A DNA stretch of 64,000 nucleotides. It comes from Avibacterium volantium_A. Its GTDB lineage: Bacteria > Pseudomonadota > Gammaproteobacteria > Enterobacterales > Pasteurellaceae. This document shows, in pieces, positions 8,163-17,056 of this stretch (position 1 is its first letter; every line of letters begins with the position of its first letter). Both the position numbers and the translations under genes were made by a program. The notes below the pieces were generated by a model. The model saw only the letters and a program-made list of their open reading frames with translations, was not told the origin of the DNA and did no database searches. The stretch covers positions 1 through 64,000 of the forward strand of contig NZ_JBMMGT010000007.1 of the NCBI RefSeq assembly GCF_049366555.1, given 5' to 3'.

Positions 8163-9521
8163 TTAGAGATACATCGCAGCAAGCCAGCCGAAGATAATCA
8201 ATGGGATATTGTAGTGAATAAAGGTTGGAACAACAGAATCCCAAATGTGATCGTGTTTGCCGTCCATATTTAGCCCTGAAGTTGGTCCAAGAGTGGAGTC
8301 GGAAGCAGGCGAACCCGCATCACCCAACGCCGCTGCCACGCCCACAATGGAAACGGTGGCTAAAGGGCTGAAGCCTAAGCTTAAGCAAAGTGGCACATAA
8401 ATGGAGGTGATAATCGGCACGGTGGAGAATGATGAGCCGATACCCATTGTGATAAACAAGCCCACAATTAACATTAATAATGCGGCTAAGCCTTTGTTAT
8501 CTGCCCCCAGTCCGTGGCTGAAGGTTTCCACTAATTGGGTAACGCCGCCCGTTGCGTTAATTACCGCAGCGAAGCCTGAGGCGGCGATCATTACAAAGCC
8601 GATCATCGCCATTAAGCGTAAGCCTTGTTGGAAAATGTCGTTACTTTCTTTCAATTTGAAAATGCCACAGACGGCGAAAATGATTAAGCCCGCTAAGCCG
8701 CCGATAATGGTGGAATCGGTGAAAAGTTGTAGCCCAAAAGTTACCACAATCGCAACAAGGCTTGCGATAACGTGGAAAGGTTTGATGTTGGCGATATGTT
8801 GCTCAATCTCTTCGGTTGTGAGGTGGCTGTCATCAACAGCGTATTCTCTTGGTTTGCGATAGGTGATGAATACGGCGGTGAGTAAGCCTAAAATCATTCC
8901 AATCACAGGCAAGCCCATCGCGAGAGATACTTCGCCGACGCTGGTGTGTAAACCCAGTGGCTCGCCCACTTGGTTGATGTTTTTCACTAAAATGCTTTCG
9001 ATAAAGATTTTCCCGAAGCCAACAGGCAAGAGCATATAGGTGGCGGTTAAACCAAAGGTTAGCACACAAGCCACCGCACGGCGGTCAATGTTGAGTTTAT
9101 TGAAAATAGCAAGTAACGGTGGGATTACGATAGGAATAAACGCGATATGCACAGGAATGACATTTTGTGATGACATCGCAAAAATTAATAACACGGCGAA
9201 CATCACATATTTGAAACTCGCCATTGAAAGCCCGCTTGGAGTGCGTCCGAGCTTTTGAATCACTTTGAATGCCAAGAGATCGGTAATACCTGATTTAGAA
9301 ATGGCAACGGCGAAAGCCCCTAAAATGGCGTAGTTCATCGCCACTTCAGCACCACCACCTAAGCCGCCCGTGAAAGTTTGAATGGTTTCGCTCATTGTCA
9401 GGCTGCTGCATAAGCCGGCGGTTAAGGCGGAGATAATCAAGGCGATCACCACGTTGATCCGCAACAGGCTCAGGGCTAACAAGACAATGATCGAAATCAC
9501 AACAGGGTTTGAGAGTAACAT
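8163..9521 (-). CDS. Na+/H+ antiporter family membrane protein
   Basis: Polytopic inner-membrane carrier of the NhaC-type Na+/H+ antiporter superfamily. About eleven to twelve hydrophobic segments are visible. Characteristic stretches include SSQNVIPVHIAFIPIVIPP, FSTVPIITSIYVPLCLSLGF and ALGDAGSPASDSTLGPTSGL. The last resembles the conserved polar loop near the ion site of this family. An open frame extends 23 codons further upstream, but MLLSNPVVISIIVLLAL at 9521 begins with a membrane segment and is preceded by AAGGAC; an out-of-frame ATG lies 5 nt before it. At 452 residues it is typical. The transported ion cannot be fixed from sequence. It lies between rnt (40 nt upstream) and priC. Confidence 0.85.
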   Translation of the reverse strand: MLLSNPVVISIIVLLALSLLRINVVIALIISALTAGLCSSLTMSETIQTFTGGLGGGAEVAMNYAILGAFAVAISKSGITDLLAFKVIQKLGRTPSGLSMASFKYVMFAVLLIFAMSSQNVIPVHIAFIPIVIPPLLAIFNKLNIDRRAVACVLTFGLTATYMLLPVGFGKIFIESILVKNINQVGEPLGLHTSVGEVSLAMGLPVIGMILGLLTAVFITYRKPREYAVDDSHLTTEEIEQHIANIKPFHVIASLVAIVVTFGLQLFTDSTIIGGLAGLIIFAVCGIFKLKESNDIFQQGLRLMAMIGFVMIAASGFAAVINATGGVTQLVETFSHGLGADNKGLAALLMLIVGLFITMGIGSSFSTVPIITSIYVPLCLSLGFSPLATVSIVGVAAALGDAGSPASDSTLGPTSGLNMDGKHDHIWDSVVPTFIHYNIPLIIFGWLAAMYL

Positions 9522-9561
9522 TGCATAGTCCTTATAAAAATAATGAAAAAAAGACCGCACT

Positions 9562-10209
9562 TTATTCCGCGATATGGTGCGGAAAACCACCTAATTGTTT
9601 GAGATGGTTCACCATATAACAGAATAATTCTGCGGTGCGTTCTGTATCATATAAAGCGGAATGCGCTTGTTTATGATCAAAAGGAATGTTCGCCGCTTGG
9701 CAGGCTTTCACCAATACCGTTTGACCGAACATAAATCCGCTTAATGTGGCGGTGTCAAACATTCCAAAGGGGTGGAATGGATTACGCTTGGCTTGCACGC
9801 GTTCAGCCGCCGCCATTAAAAAACTTTGGTCGAAAGTGGCATTGTGTGCCACGATAATGGAACGTTGGCATTCCGCTTGTTTTTGTGCTTGACGCACCAT
9901 TTTGAATAATTCACTAATGGCGATATTTTCCGAAATCGCACCACGCAAGGGGTTATCAATATCAATGCCGTTAAATTTGAGTGAATCAGGATTAATATTC
10001 GCCCCTTCAAAAGGTTGAATATGAAAATGGCACTTTTGATCGGGCAATAAGAACCCATTTTCGTCCATTTTTACCGTAATAGCGGCGATTTCAAGTAACG
10101 CATCAGTTTTTGCGTTAAAGCCTGCGGTTTCTACATCAATAATCACGGGCAAGTAGCCACGAAAGCGGTTTTTCAGCAAATTATAATTAATGGGTTCGCT
10201 TGTTGTCAT
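9562..10209 (-). CDS. rnt: Ribonuclease T
   Basis: DEDDh-family 3'-5' exoribonuclease that trims the CCA ends of tRNA and matures the 3' ends of stable RNAs. The exonuclease signature is complete: IDVETAGF (first acidic pair), an HNATFDQSFL segment, and HKQAHSALYDTERTAELF with the catalytic His and last Asp. From ATG 10209 (MTTSEPINYNLLKNRFRGYLPVIIDVET) the protein is 215 residues, the same as the Escherichia coli enzyme. The longer open frame to 10281 runs into a USS hairpin and is not supported. It sits downstream of gloA, separated by a dual-USS terminator. Confidence 0.96.
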   Translation of the reverse strand: MTTSEPINYNLLKNRFRGYLPVIIDVETAGFNAKTDALLEIAAITVKMDENGFLLPDQKCHFHIQPFEGANINPDSLKFNGIDIDNPLRGAISENIAISELFKMVRQAQKQAECQRSIIVAHNATFDQSFLMAAAERVQAKRNPFHPFGMFDTATLSGFMFGQTVLVKACQAANIPFDHKQAHSALYDTERTAELFCYMVNHLKQLGGFPHHIAE

Positions 10210-10241
10210 AACATTATGGACTATCAGATCAAAGGTGAGAT

Positions 10242-10286
10242 AAAAAGTGCGGTGTAAAATTTGCGAAAATTTCCACCGCACTTTTT
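10242..10286 (-). terminator. Dual-USS terminator between gloA and rnt
   Basis: AAAAAGTGCGGTG (10242-10254) is perfectly complementary to CACCGCACTTTTT (10274-10286), a 13-bp stem made of two inverted uptake signal sequences with a 19-nt loop and a T tract. It terminates gloA transcripts. Confidence 0.75.
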
Positions 10287-10302
10287 AACCGTTTATTTTA
10301 AC

Positions 10303-10710
10303 TTAGTTGCCTAATCCGGCTTGTGCATTTTTGTTTTCGATAAATTCGATTTTGTAGCCATCAGGATCTTCCACGAAGGCAATCACTGTTTTGCCGCCTT
10401 TTACTGGGCCCGGTTCACGAGTGATTTTTCCGCCTGCTCGGCAAACGGCTTCGCAAGTGGCATAAATATCATCCACCCCAATAGCGATATGCCCGTAAGC
10501 ATTGCCTAGATCGTATTCGTGTACGCCCCAGTTGTAGGTTAGCTCAAGCACCGAGGCTTTGTCTTCATCATCATAACCTAAAAAGGCAAGGGTATATTTA
10601 TATTCTGGATTTTCGCTGGTACGCAATAAACGCATTTCTAACACATCTTGATAAAATTTAATCGAGCGATCTAAATCGCCCACGCGTAACATTGTATGTA
10701 AAATTCGCAT
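10303..10710 (-). CDS. gloA: Lactoylglutathione lyase (glyoxalase I)
   Basis: Metal-dependent glyoxalase I, converting the methylglyoxal-glutathione hemithioacetal to S-lactoylglutathione. The vicinal-oxygen-chelate fold ligands are visible as His5 (MRILHTML), a Glu in SVLELTYNWG, His in AYGHIAIGV and Glu in GYKIEFIE. From ATG 10710 the protein is 135 residues, identical in length to the enterobacterial enzyme; GGAGATGATT precedes the start. Two earlier in-frame ATGs (to 10722) are less likely. gloA and rnt are also neighbours in Escherichia coli. Confidence 0.97.
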   Translation of the reverse strand: MRILHTMLRVGDLDRSIKFYQDVLEMRLLRTSENPEYKYTLAFLGYDDEDKASVLELTYNWGVHEYDLGNAYGHIAIGVDDIYATCEAVCRAGGKITREPGPVKGGKTVIAFVEDPDGYKIEFIENKNAQAGLGN

Positions 10711-10795
10711 AATCATCTCCAATCAGCAAAAAATCTTAGGCATTATGCCATAATTAGGGGGAAAAAGCATTACAGAGTTTTGTCTTAAATTTCAC

Positions 10796-11497
10796 TTATT
10801 TGCTATAGTCCCTTGCGCCGAAAATCGCCGTGCCAACGCGTACCATTGTCGCACCGCATTCAATGGCGGCAGTTAAATCGTCTGACATTCCCATTGAAAG
10901 GGTGTCAATTTGACATTCGGGCAACGCGGTTTTTAATTGTTGGAAAAGCTGTTGCATTTGGCTAAAGGCCTGCTTTTGCTCAGCGATATTTTGCGTTGGG
11001 GCGGGGATCGTCATTAAGCCACGCAAACATAAGTGCGGTAGATTTTTGATGTGTTTTGCCAAATCGAGCATTTCCGCAGGTTGAATGCCTGATTTACTAC
11101 TTTCATCGCTAATATTAATTTGAATCAGCACGTTCAACGGTTTTTTGTAGTGGGGACGCTGATCATTAAGACGATCGGCAATCTTGGCACGATCGAGGGT
11201 TTGCATCCAATCAAAATGGTCCGCCACTAAACGGGTTTTGTTTGATTGCAACGGCCCGATGAAATGCCATTCGAGATCGAAACCTTGCCCCTCAAAATGC
11301 TGAATTTTTTCTACCCCCTCTTGCACATAGTTTTCGCCAAATTGACATTGTCCCGCTTGGTAGGCTGCCAAAATGGCTTCTACGGGCTTGGTTTTGCTCA
11401 CCGCCAATAGAGTGATATCCGTGCTGGCTCGCTGAGCTTGCTCGCACGCTTGTTGGATTTGTGTTTGCACCTGTTGTAAATTTTGTTGAATTGTCAT
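10796..11497 (-). CDS. yggS: YggS family PLP homeostasis protein
   Basis: Single-domain alanine-racemase-fold protein that binds pyridoxal phosphate and balances PLP and amino-acid pools; no catalytic activity is firmly established for the family. The PLP lysine lies in LLAVSKTKPVE near residue 36. Other family blocks are FGENYVQEGVEK, WHFIGPLQSNKTR, INISDESSKSG and LSMGMSDDLTAAIECGATMVRVGTAIFG. The 233-residue length is typical. It is divergent from the thr operon leader. Confidence 0.95.
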   Translation of the reverse strand: MTIQQNLQQVQTQIQQACEQAQRASTDITLLAVSKTKPVEAILAAYQAGQCQFGENYVQEGVEKIQHFEGQGFDLEWHFIGPLQSNKTRLVADHFDWMQTLDRAKIADRLNDQRPHYKKPLNVLIQINISDESSKSGIQPAEMLDLAKHIKNLPHLCLRGLMTIPAPTQNIAEQKQAFSQMQQLFQQLKTALPECQIDTLSMGMSDDLTAAIECGATMVRVGTAIFGARDYSK

Positions 11498-11569
11498 TGT
11501 GGGCTTACCTATATCCTATGAAGTTTCGCATTATTTTAACAAAATCATTCTATATTATTCATTTTCTGT

Positions 11570-11598
11570 TTGACAAGGCGTGAAAATTTCGGTATTTC
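11570..11598 (+). promoter_or_regulatory. Candidate threonine-operon promoter
   Basis: A consensus -35 box TTGACA at 11570-11575 is followed after exactly 17 nt by TATTTC (11593-11598), a weak -10. The start codon of the leader peptide is 36 nt further on, the layout expected for an attenuated leader. Confidence 0.5.
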
Positions 11599-11633
11599 TA
11601 ACACCATCATTTTTTGTTAGGAAAATCACAACA

Positions 11634-11699
11634 ATGCAACGTACAATGGCAATTATTACCACCACCATTATTACCATTACGATGAATGGGGCGGGTTAG
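11634..11699 (+). CDS. thrL: thr operon leader peptide
   Basis: A 21-codon reading frame too short for routine gene calling. It encodes six threonines and five isoleucines, mostly in residues 7-16 (IITTTIITIT), and ends in NGAG before TAG. That closely parallels the leader peptide of the Escherichia coli thr operon. An AGGAA ribosome site lies upstream. It precedes the attenuator hairpin and thrA. By the known mechanism, a ribosome stalled at Thr/Ile codons when charged tRNA is scarce would leave downstream RNA free to form an antiterminator. Confidence 0.93.
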   Translation: MQRTMAIITTTIITITMNGAG

Positions 11700-11752
11700 T
11701 GCGTTAAAAACAGGATCACAGAAAACCCGCATTACAAAGTGCGGGTTTTTTT
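11691..11752 (+). terminator. thr attenuator (terminator with competing antiterminator)
   Basis: The terminator is AAAACCCGCA (11722-11731) pairing with TGCGGGTTTT (11740-11749), then a T tract. GCGGGTT at 11691-11697, covering the end of the thrL frame, is complementary to AACCCGC at 11724-11730 and so competes with the terminator stem. A ribosome reaching the thrL stop would mask 11691-11697 and allow termination; stalling earlier would free it. The 3' arm contains AAGTGCGGG, one base off the USS core. Confidence 0.85.
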
Positions 11753-11798
11753 ATAAGCATTTTTTGCATTCACAACATTTATACTGAGGAGAATTTCT

Positions 11799-14246
11799 AT
11801 GCGAGTATTAAAATTTGGTGGCACTTCGCTGGCAAATCCAGAACGTTTTTCACAAGCGGCACGGCTGATCGAAAAAGCCCATTTAGAAGAGCAAGCCGCT
11901 GGCGTGTTATCTGCCCCCGCTAAGATCACCAATTATCTTGTCGCCCTTTCTGAAAAAGCAAGCCAAAACCTACCAACTGATACCGATTTTAATCAAGCAC
12001 TTGAAATTTTCTATACCATTATTAATGGCTTATATGCCGAAAATGAAAATTTTGATCTCGCAGGCTGTAAAGCCGTGATTGACGCAGAATTTGCCCAAAT
12101 TGCAGAATTATTAGCAGAAATTCGTGCTAAAGGCGTGTTAGATGACGCGGTGAAAGCGACCATTGATTGTCGCGGGGAAAAGTTGTCTATCGCAATGATG
12201 AAAGCCTGGTTTGAAGCCCGTGGCTACCAAGTTACGGTGATTAATCCCGTGGAAAAACTTTTAGCACAAGGTGGTTATTTAGAATCTTCGGTGGATATTG
12301 AAGAATCCACCAAACGCATTGATGCAGCAAGCATTCCGCTGAAAAATGTAGTGTTAATGGCGGGCTTTACTGCGGGCAATGAGAAAGGGGAACTTGTTTT
12401 ACTCGGTCGTAATGGTTCAGATTATTCCGCCGCGTGCCTTGCTGCCTGTTTAAATGCTTCTGTGTGTGAAATTTGGACCGATGTGGACGGTGTGTTCACC
12501 TGTGACCCACGCCTTGTGCCTGATGCACGCTTATTGCCAAGCCTGTCTTATCGTGAAGCGATGGAGCTGTCTTATTTCGGGGCGAAAGTGATTCACCCGC
12601 GTACTATCGGGCCATTGGTGCAAGCGAATATTCCTTGTTTAATTAAAAATACAGGCAATCCTGAGGCGAAAGGCACGATTATTGATAGCCATTCTCAATC
12701 AGAACAGCTCCAAGTAAAAGGCATTACCAATTTAGATAATTTGGCGATGTTTAACGTTTCGGGGCCGGGAATGCAAGGTATGGTGGGAATGGCGGCGCGT
12801 GTGTTCTCTACAATGTCGAAAGCGGGCGTTTCCGTGATTTTGATTACCCAATCCTCTTCAGAATATAGCATTAGCTTCTGTGTGCCTGTGAAAGCGGCAG
12901 AAGTGGCAAAAAATGCATTAGAAGCTGAATTTGCTCAGGAGTTGAAAAATCAAGATTTAGAAGCCATCGAAGTTATCAAAGATCTTTCTATTATTTCCGT
13001 TGTCGGCGAGGGAATGCGTCAAGCGAAAGGGATTGCCGCCCATTTCTTCTCCGCATTAGCACAGGCGAATATCAGCATTGTGGCGATTGCACAAGGTTCT
13101 TCAGAACGTTCTATTTCTGCCGTAGTGCTACAAAATAAAGCCATTGAAGCGGTGAAAGCCACACATCAAGCCCTATTTAATAACAAAAAAGTGGTGGATA
13201 TTTTTCTCGTTGGGGTCGGCGGTGTTGGTGGTGAGTTGATCGAGCAAGTGAAAAATCAGCGAGATTACCTCGCAAAGAAGGACATTGAAATTCGAGTTTG
13301 TGCGATAGCAAATTCGAATAAAATGCTGTTAGATGAGAACGGGTTAAATCTCGATCACTGGCAGGAGGATTTAGAAAACGCCACTCAGCCATCGGATTTT
13401 GATGTGCTACTTTCTTTCATTAAATTGCACCACGTTGTTAATCCTGTGTTTGTGGATTGCACCTCGGCGGAAAGTGTTGCAGGCTTGTATGCGCGTGCTT
13501 TAAGCGAGGGCTTCCACGTGGTTACGCCAAATAAAAAAGCTAACACCAGAGAACTTGAGTACTATAATTTATTGCGTGAAAATGCGCGTAAAAGCCAACA
13601 TAAATTCTTGTATGAAACCAATGTAGGCGCGGGCTTGCCAGTGATTGAAAACTTGCAGAATTTATTAGCCGCAGGGGACGAGTTAATTCGCTTTAGTGGC
13701 ATTTTATCTGGCTCACTTTCCTTTATTTTTGGCAAGTTAGAAGAAGGACTATCGCTTTCAGAAGTTACCGCATTAGCCCGTGAAAAAGGCTTTACTGAAC
13801 CCGATCCGCGTGATGATCTTTCAGGACAAGATGTGGCACGCAAGTTGTTAATTTTAGCCCGTGAGGTGGGATTACAACTCGAATTAAGCGATGTAGAAGT
13901 AGAGGGCGTGTTGCCAAAAGGTTTCGCAGAGGGCAAATCAGTCAGCGAGTTTATGGCGATGTTGCCAGAGCTTGATGAAGCGTTCAAAGTGCGGGTAGAA
14001 AAAGCCAAAGCGGAGGGGAAAGTGCTGCGTTATGTTGGGCAAATCGATAACGGCAAATGCAAAGTGTCGATTGTCGAAGTGGGGCAAGATGATCCACTTT
14101 ACAAAGTGAAAAACGGCGAAAATGCCTTAGCATTTTACACCCGTTATTATCAGCCAATCCCATTATTATTGCGTGGCTACGGGGCAGGCAATGCCGTTAC
14201 AGCGGCAGGAATTTTCGCTGATATTTTAAGAACATTACATCATTAA
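11799..14246 (+). CDS. thrA: Bifunctional aspartokinase I/homoserine dehydrogenase I
   Basis: First and third enzymes of threonine synthesis in one chain. The aspartokinase domain (about residues 1-290) starts with KFGGTSLANPERF. Two ACT regulatory modules follow (about 315-460), consistent with threonine feedback inhibition known for this family. The NAD(P)-dependent homoserine dehydrogenase domain starts at FLVGVGGVGGELIEQV near residue 466 and contains GILSGSLSFIFGKLEEG. The 815 residues compare with 820 in Escherichia coli. GAGGAGAA precedes the ATG. thrB follows after 9 nt. Expression is governed by the thrL attenuator just upstream. Confidence 0.98.
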   Translation: MRVLKFGGTSLANPERFSQAARLIEKAHLEEQAAGVLSAPAKITNYLVALSEKASQNLPTDTDFNQALEIFYTIINGLYAENENFDLAGCKAVIDAEFAQIAELLAEIRAKGVLDDAVKATIDCRGEKLSIAMMKAWFEARGYQVTVINPVEKLLAQGGYLESSVDIEESTKRIDAASIPLKNVVLMAGFTAGNEKGELVLLGRNGSDYSAACLAACLNASVCEIWTDVDGVFTCDPRLVPDARLLPSLSYREAMELSYFGAKVIHPRTIGPLVQANIPCLIKNTGNPEAKGTIIDSHSQSEQLQVKGITNLDNLAMFNVSGPGMQGMVGMAARVFSTMSKAGVSVILITQSSSEYSISFCVPVKAAEVAKNALEAEFAQELKNQDLEAIEVIKDLSIISVVGEGMRQAKGIAAHFFSALAQANISIVAIAQGSSERSISAVVLQNKAIEAVKATHQALFNNKKVVDIFLVGVGGVGGELIEQVKNQRDYLAKKDIEIRVCAIANSNKMLLDENGLNLDHWQEDLENATQPSDFDVLLSFIKLHHVVNPVFVDCTSAESVAGLYARALSEGFHVVTPNKKANTRELEYYNLLRENARKSQHKFLYETNVGAGLPVIENLQNLLAAGDELIRFSGILSGSLSFIFGKLEEGLSLSEVTALAREKGFTEPDPRDDLSGQDVARKLLILAREVGLQLELSDVEVEGVLPKGFAEGKSVSEFMAMLPELDEAFKVRVEKAKAEGKVLRYVGQIDNGKCKVSIVEVGQDDPLYKVKNGENALAFYTRYYQPIPLLLRGYGAGNAVTAAGIFADILRTLHH

Positions 14247-14255
14247 GGAGCTACT

Positions 14256-15200
14256 ATGTTACGAATTTATGCCCCCGCTTCCAGTGCGAATATTAGCGTC
14301 GGTTTTGATACCTTGGGGGCGGCTGTGTCCCCAATTGATGGCTCGTTACTGGGCGACGTGGTGCAAGTGGAGGCAATCAGCCAAGGCTTTGAATTAGAAA
14401 GTGCGGGTTATTTTGTGCGTAAATTACCCAAAGAACCACAAAAAAATATCGTCTATCAAGCCTACGTTCTGTTCAGTGAACGCTTAAAATTGCGTGGCGT
14501 GAACGTGAAGCCTCTCCGCCTCACGCTCGAAAAAAATATGCCGATTGGCTCAGGGCTTGGTTCAAGTGCTTGCTCCATTGTGGCAGCATTAGTTGCATTA
14601 AACAAATTCCACGATGAACCGTTTTCCAAAATGGAATTATTAGAAATGATGGGCGAATTGGAGGGGCGGATTTCTGGCTCAATCCATTATGACAATGTCG
14701 CTCCTTGTTATTTAGGTGGCGTGCAATTAATGGTACAATCCCTTGGTAATATTTGCCAACAGTTGCCATTTTTTGATAATTGGTATTGGGTGTTAGCTTA
14801 CCCAGGAATTGAGGTTTCTACCTCAGAAGCACGAGCCATTTTGCCGAAAAGCTACACCAGACAAGATGTGATTACCCACGGTCGCCATTTAGGCAGTTTC
14901 GTTCACGCTTGCCACACACAGCAAGAAGCCCTCGCTGCTTATATGATGAAAGATGTGATCGCAGAACCTTACCGCGAAGCCCTATTACCAAACTTCGCGG
15001 AAGTAAAACAAGCGGTACGCGATCTTGGCGCACTAGCTTCTGGCATTTCAGGCTCAGGCCCAACAATGTTCGCCATCGCACCAGATTTAAACACCGCCAG
15101 CAAAGTGGCCACCTATTTGGAAAACCATTATCTACAAAACAACGAAGGCTTCGTCCACGTTTGTAAAGTAGATAACCAAGGTGCAAGAGAATTGGGCTAA
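14256..15200 (+). CDS. thrB: Homoserine kinase
   Basis: GHMP-family kinase that phosphorylates L-homoserine to O-phosphohomoserine, the substrate of ThrC. The glycine-rich ATP loop MPIGSGLGSSACSIVAALVAL lies near residue 92; an N-terminal PASSANISVGFDTLG block and a C-terminal SGISGSGPTMFAIA block complete the GHMP pattern. The 314 residues are normal. It is preceded by AAGGAG and lies 9 nt after thrA. In enteric bacteria thrC follows directly, but here 405 bp containing a structured repeat intervene. Confidence 0.97.
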   Translation: MLRIYAPASSANISVGFDTLGAAVSPIDGSLLGDVVQVEAISQGFELESAGYFVRKLPKEPQKNIVYQAYVLFSERLKLRGVNVKPLRLTLEKNMPIGSGLGSSACSIVAALVALNKFHDEPFSKMELLEMMGELEGRISGSIHYDNVAPCYLGGVQLMVQSLGNICQQLPFFDNWYWVLAYPGIEVSTSEARAILPKSYTRQDVITHGRHLGSFVHACHTQQEALAAYMMKDVIAEPYREALLPNFAEVKQAVRDLGALASGISGSGPTMFAIAPDLNTASKVATYLENHYLQNNEGFVHVCKVDNQGARELG

Positions 15201-15329
15201 AATCCCATATAAATTCCCAGAATGGAAAGAAGATTTCTAGAAAAGCAATATTATTATCAGCAAAACAAAATAGAAGTTCTACGTTTGTAAAACGGATAAT
15301 AAAATAAATAGGAAAGGGAATTAAAAATT

Positions 15330-15556
15330 CCCGTCCAAACCGCCCGAATAGCGATAAAATTTTTAGAAAAGTAACGCCTGAACGCAGCGTAGCGAGTATG
15401 GGCTTACTTTTCGTTAAGAAAATTTTATTGGAATGAGGAAAAAGCGGGTTGATCGGGTGCTTTTTTCTTTGCCTACTTTCTTTTGAGCAAGCAAAAGAAA
15501 GTAGGTCGCTCAACGAGCGAAACCCGTTATCAACCCCAAAGATAAAAGATTTTAAC
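15330..15556 (+). repeat. Structured dispersed repeat, copy B (between thrB and thrC)
   Basis: Compact copy of the repeat family, in the direction of the operon. Parts in order: CCGTCCAAACCGCC; a hairpin with AAAATTTT arms and inner arms AAAAGTAA/TTACTTTT; a GATCGGG linker; a perfect 14-bp hairpin (CCTACTTTCTTTTG, loop AGCAAG, CAAAAGAAAGTAGG); a mini-hairpin TCGCTC-AAC-GAGCGA; then AACCCGTTAT and an A-rich tail. It ends 50-75 nt before thrC. Bases 15201-15329 before it hold nothing I recognise. The block has no T tract placed as in an intrinsic terminator, so read-through to thrC is possible, but its effect on thrC expression is unknown. Confidence 0.85.
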
Positions 15557-15605
15557 CAAAGAACTTTAAACAAAGAATATTAACCAACCCCAAAACGGAA
15601 CAACT

Positions 15606-16880
15606 ATGAATTTATACAACATCAAACACCCCGAAGAACAAGTTAATTTCGCCCAAGCAGTACGCCAAGGGCTAGGCAAGGATCAAGGGCTATTTTTCCC
15701 TGAAATTATCCCGCACTTAGACAACATTGACGCCTTGCTTGAGCTACCTTTGGTTGAGCGTAGCGAGAAAATCCTAGGGGCATTAATTGGTGATGAAATT
15801 CCAGCGGATAAACTGGCTCAACTGGTGAAAAATGCCTTTACTTTCCTAGCACCAGTAGAAAAAGTGGCAGAGCATATTTATGCCTTAGAATTATTCCACG
15901 GCCCAACTCTTGCCTTTAAAGATTTTGGTGGATGCTTTATGGCACAAGCCCTTGCTGCCGTTCGTGGCGATGGTAAAATCACCATTTTAACGGCAACATC
16001 AGGGGATACTGGCGCAGCAGTAGCACACGCATTCTATGGCTTAGAAAATATTGATGTGGTGATTTTATATCCAAAAGGTAAAATCAGCCCATTACAAGAA
16101 AAATTATTCTGCACCCTAGGCGGAAATATCCGTACTGTTGCCATTAACGGTGATTTTGATGATTGCCAAGCCTTGGTTAAACAGGCGTTTGATGATGCCG
16201 AACTTCGCCAAGCGATTGGCTTAAATTCAGCTAACTCTATTAATATCAGCCGTTTATTAGCACAGGTTTGTTATTATTTTGAAGCGGTAGCACAACTGCC
16301 AAAAGCAGAGCGTGAAAATATTGTGGTTTCTGTACCAAGCGGTAACTTTGGTAATCTCACCGCAGGGTTAATTGCAAAAACAATGGGCTTACCGATTAAA
16401 CGTTTTATCGCCGCAACCAATGCGAACGATACCGTGCCACGTTATTTAAGCACAGGCGAATGGGCACCAAATGATACCGTTGCGACTTTATCAAATGCAA
16501 TGGACGTAAGCCGCCCGAACAACTGGCCGCGCGTGGAAGAATTATTTAAGCGCAACGGTTGGGCATTATCAGAATTACATTCTGCAGCAATGAATGATGA
16601 ACAGACAGAACAAACATTGCGTGCAATGAATGAACAGGGCTACTTATGCGAACCGCACGGTGCGATTGCCTACGGTGTATTAAAAGCAGATTTGCAACCG
16701 GGGGAAACAGGTTTATTCCTTTGCACCGCACACCCTGCAAAATTTAAAGAAAGCGTAGAGCGAATTTTATCCACCGAATTACCATTGCCAGAAGCTTTGG
16801 ATAAACACAACAAATTGCCATTGCTTTCCGATGAAATGGATAATGATTTTGCAACGTTAAAAACGTATTTGTTGAAGTAA
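15606..16880 (+). CDS. thrC: Threonine synthase
   Basis: PLP enzyme that converts O-phosphohomoserine to threonine. The PLP lysine is in GPTLAFKDFGG near residue 107; TATSGDTGAAVAHAFYG and VPSGNFGNLTAGLIAK are the phosphate-binding and cofactor-contact blocks. The 424-residue length matches the gammaproteobacterial class. The usual thrABC order is retained, but the gene is separated from thrB by structured repeat copy B. The ribosome site (AACGGAACAACTATG) is weak. Confidence 0.97.
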   Translation: MNLYNIKHPEEQVNFAQAVRQGLGKDQGLFFPEIIPHLDNIDALLELPLVERSEKILGALIGDEIPADKLAQLVKNAFTFLAPVEKVAEHIYALELFHGPTLAFKDFGGCFMAQALAAVRGDGKITILTATSGDTGAAVAHAFYGLENIDVVILYPKGKISPLQEKLFCTLGGNIRTVAINGDFDDCQALVKQAFDDAELRQAIGLNSANSINISRLLAQVCYYFEAVAQLPKAERENIVVSVPSGNFGNLTAGLIAKTMGLPIKRFIAATNANDTVPRYLSTGEWAPNDTVATLSNAMDVSRPNNWPRVEELFKRNGWALSELHSAAMNDEQTEQTLRAMNEQGYLCEPHGAIAYGVLKADLQPGETGLFLCTAHPAKFKESVERILSTELPLPEALDKHNKLPLLSDEMDNDFATLKTYLLK

Positions 16881-16897
16881 AGATGCAAGAAGTGAAG

Positions 16898-16960
16898 TAG
16901 GGTGGCTTCAGCCCACCATTTGATGAGATTTCGCCCTTTGGTGGGCTGAAGCTCACCCTA
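16898..16960. repeat. REP-like inverted repeat after thrC
   Basis: TAGGGTGG... at 16898-16918 and its near-complement ending CACCCTA at 16939-16960 form a stem of about 20 bp with one mismatch and a 20-nt loop. Similar GGTGGGCTGAAGCCCACC-type palindromes occur in many bacterial intergenic regions. There is no T tract, so intrinsic termination is not obvious. Confidence 0.6.
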
Positions 16961-17056
16961 CGGAGCATTTAGATAAATTTTATATCAGTATAATGAATAT
17001 ATAGGGGCGGGCCGGTGTGTCCGCCCGTTGGCTGATTAAAGAACATAGGACAAAAA

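Noticed and set aside
14872..15573. Long minus-strand open frame (233 codons) across the end of thrB and repeat copy B
   Set aside because: It is antisense to thrB and its N-terminal half lies in the structured repeat; there is no ribosome site or family motif. Similar short frames in the other repeat copies share its peptide only because the DNA repeats.
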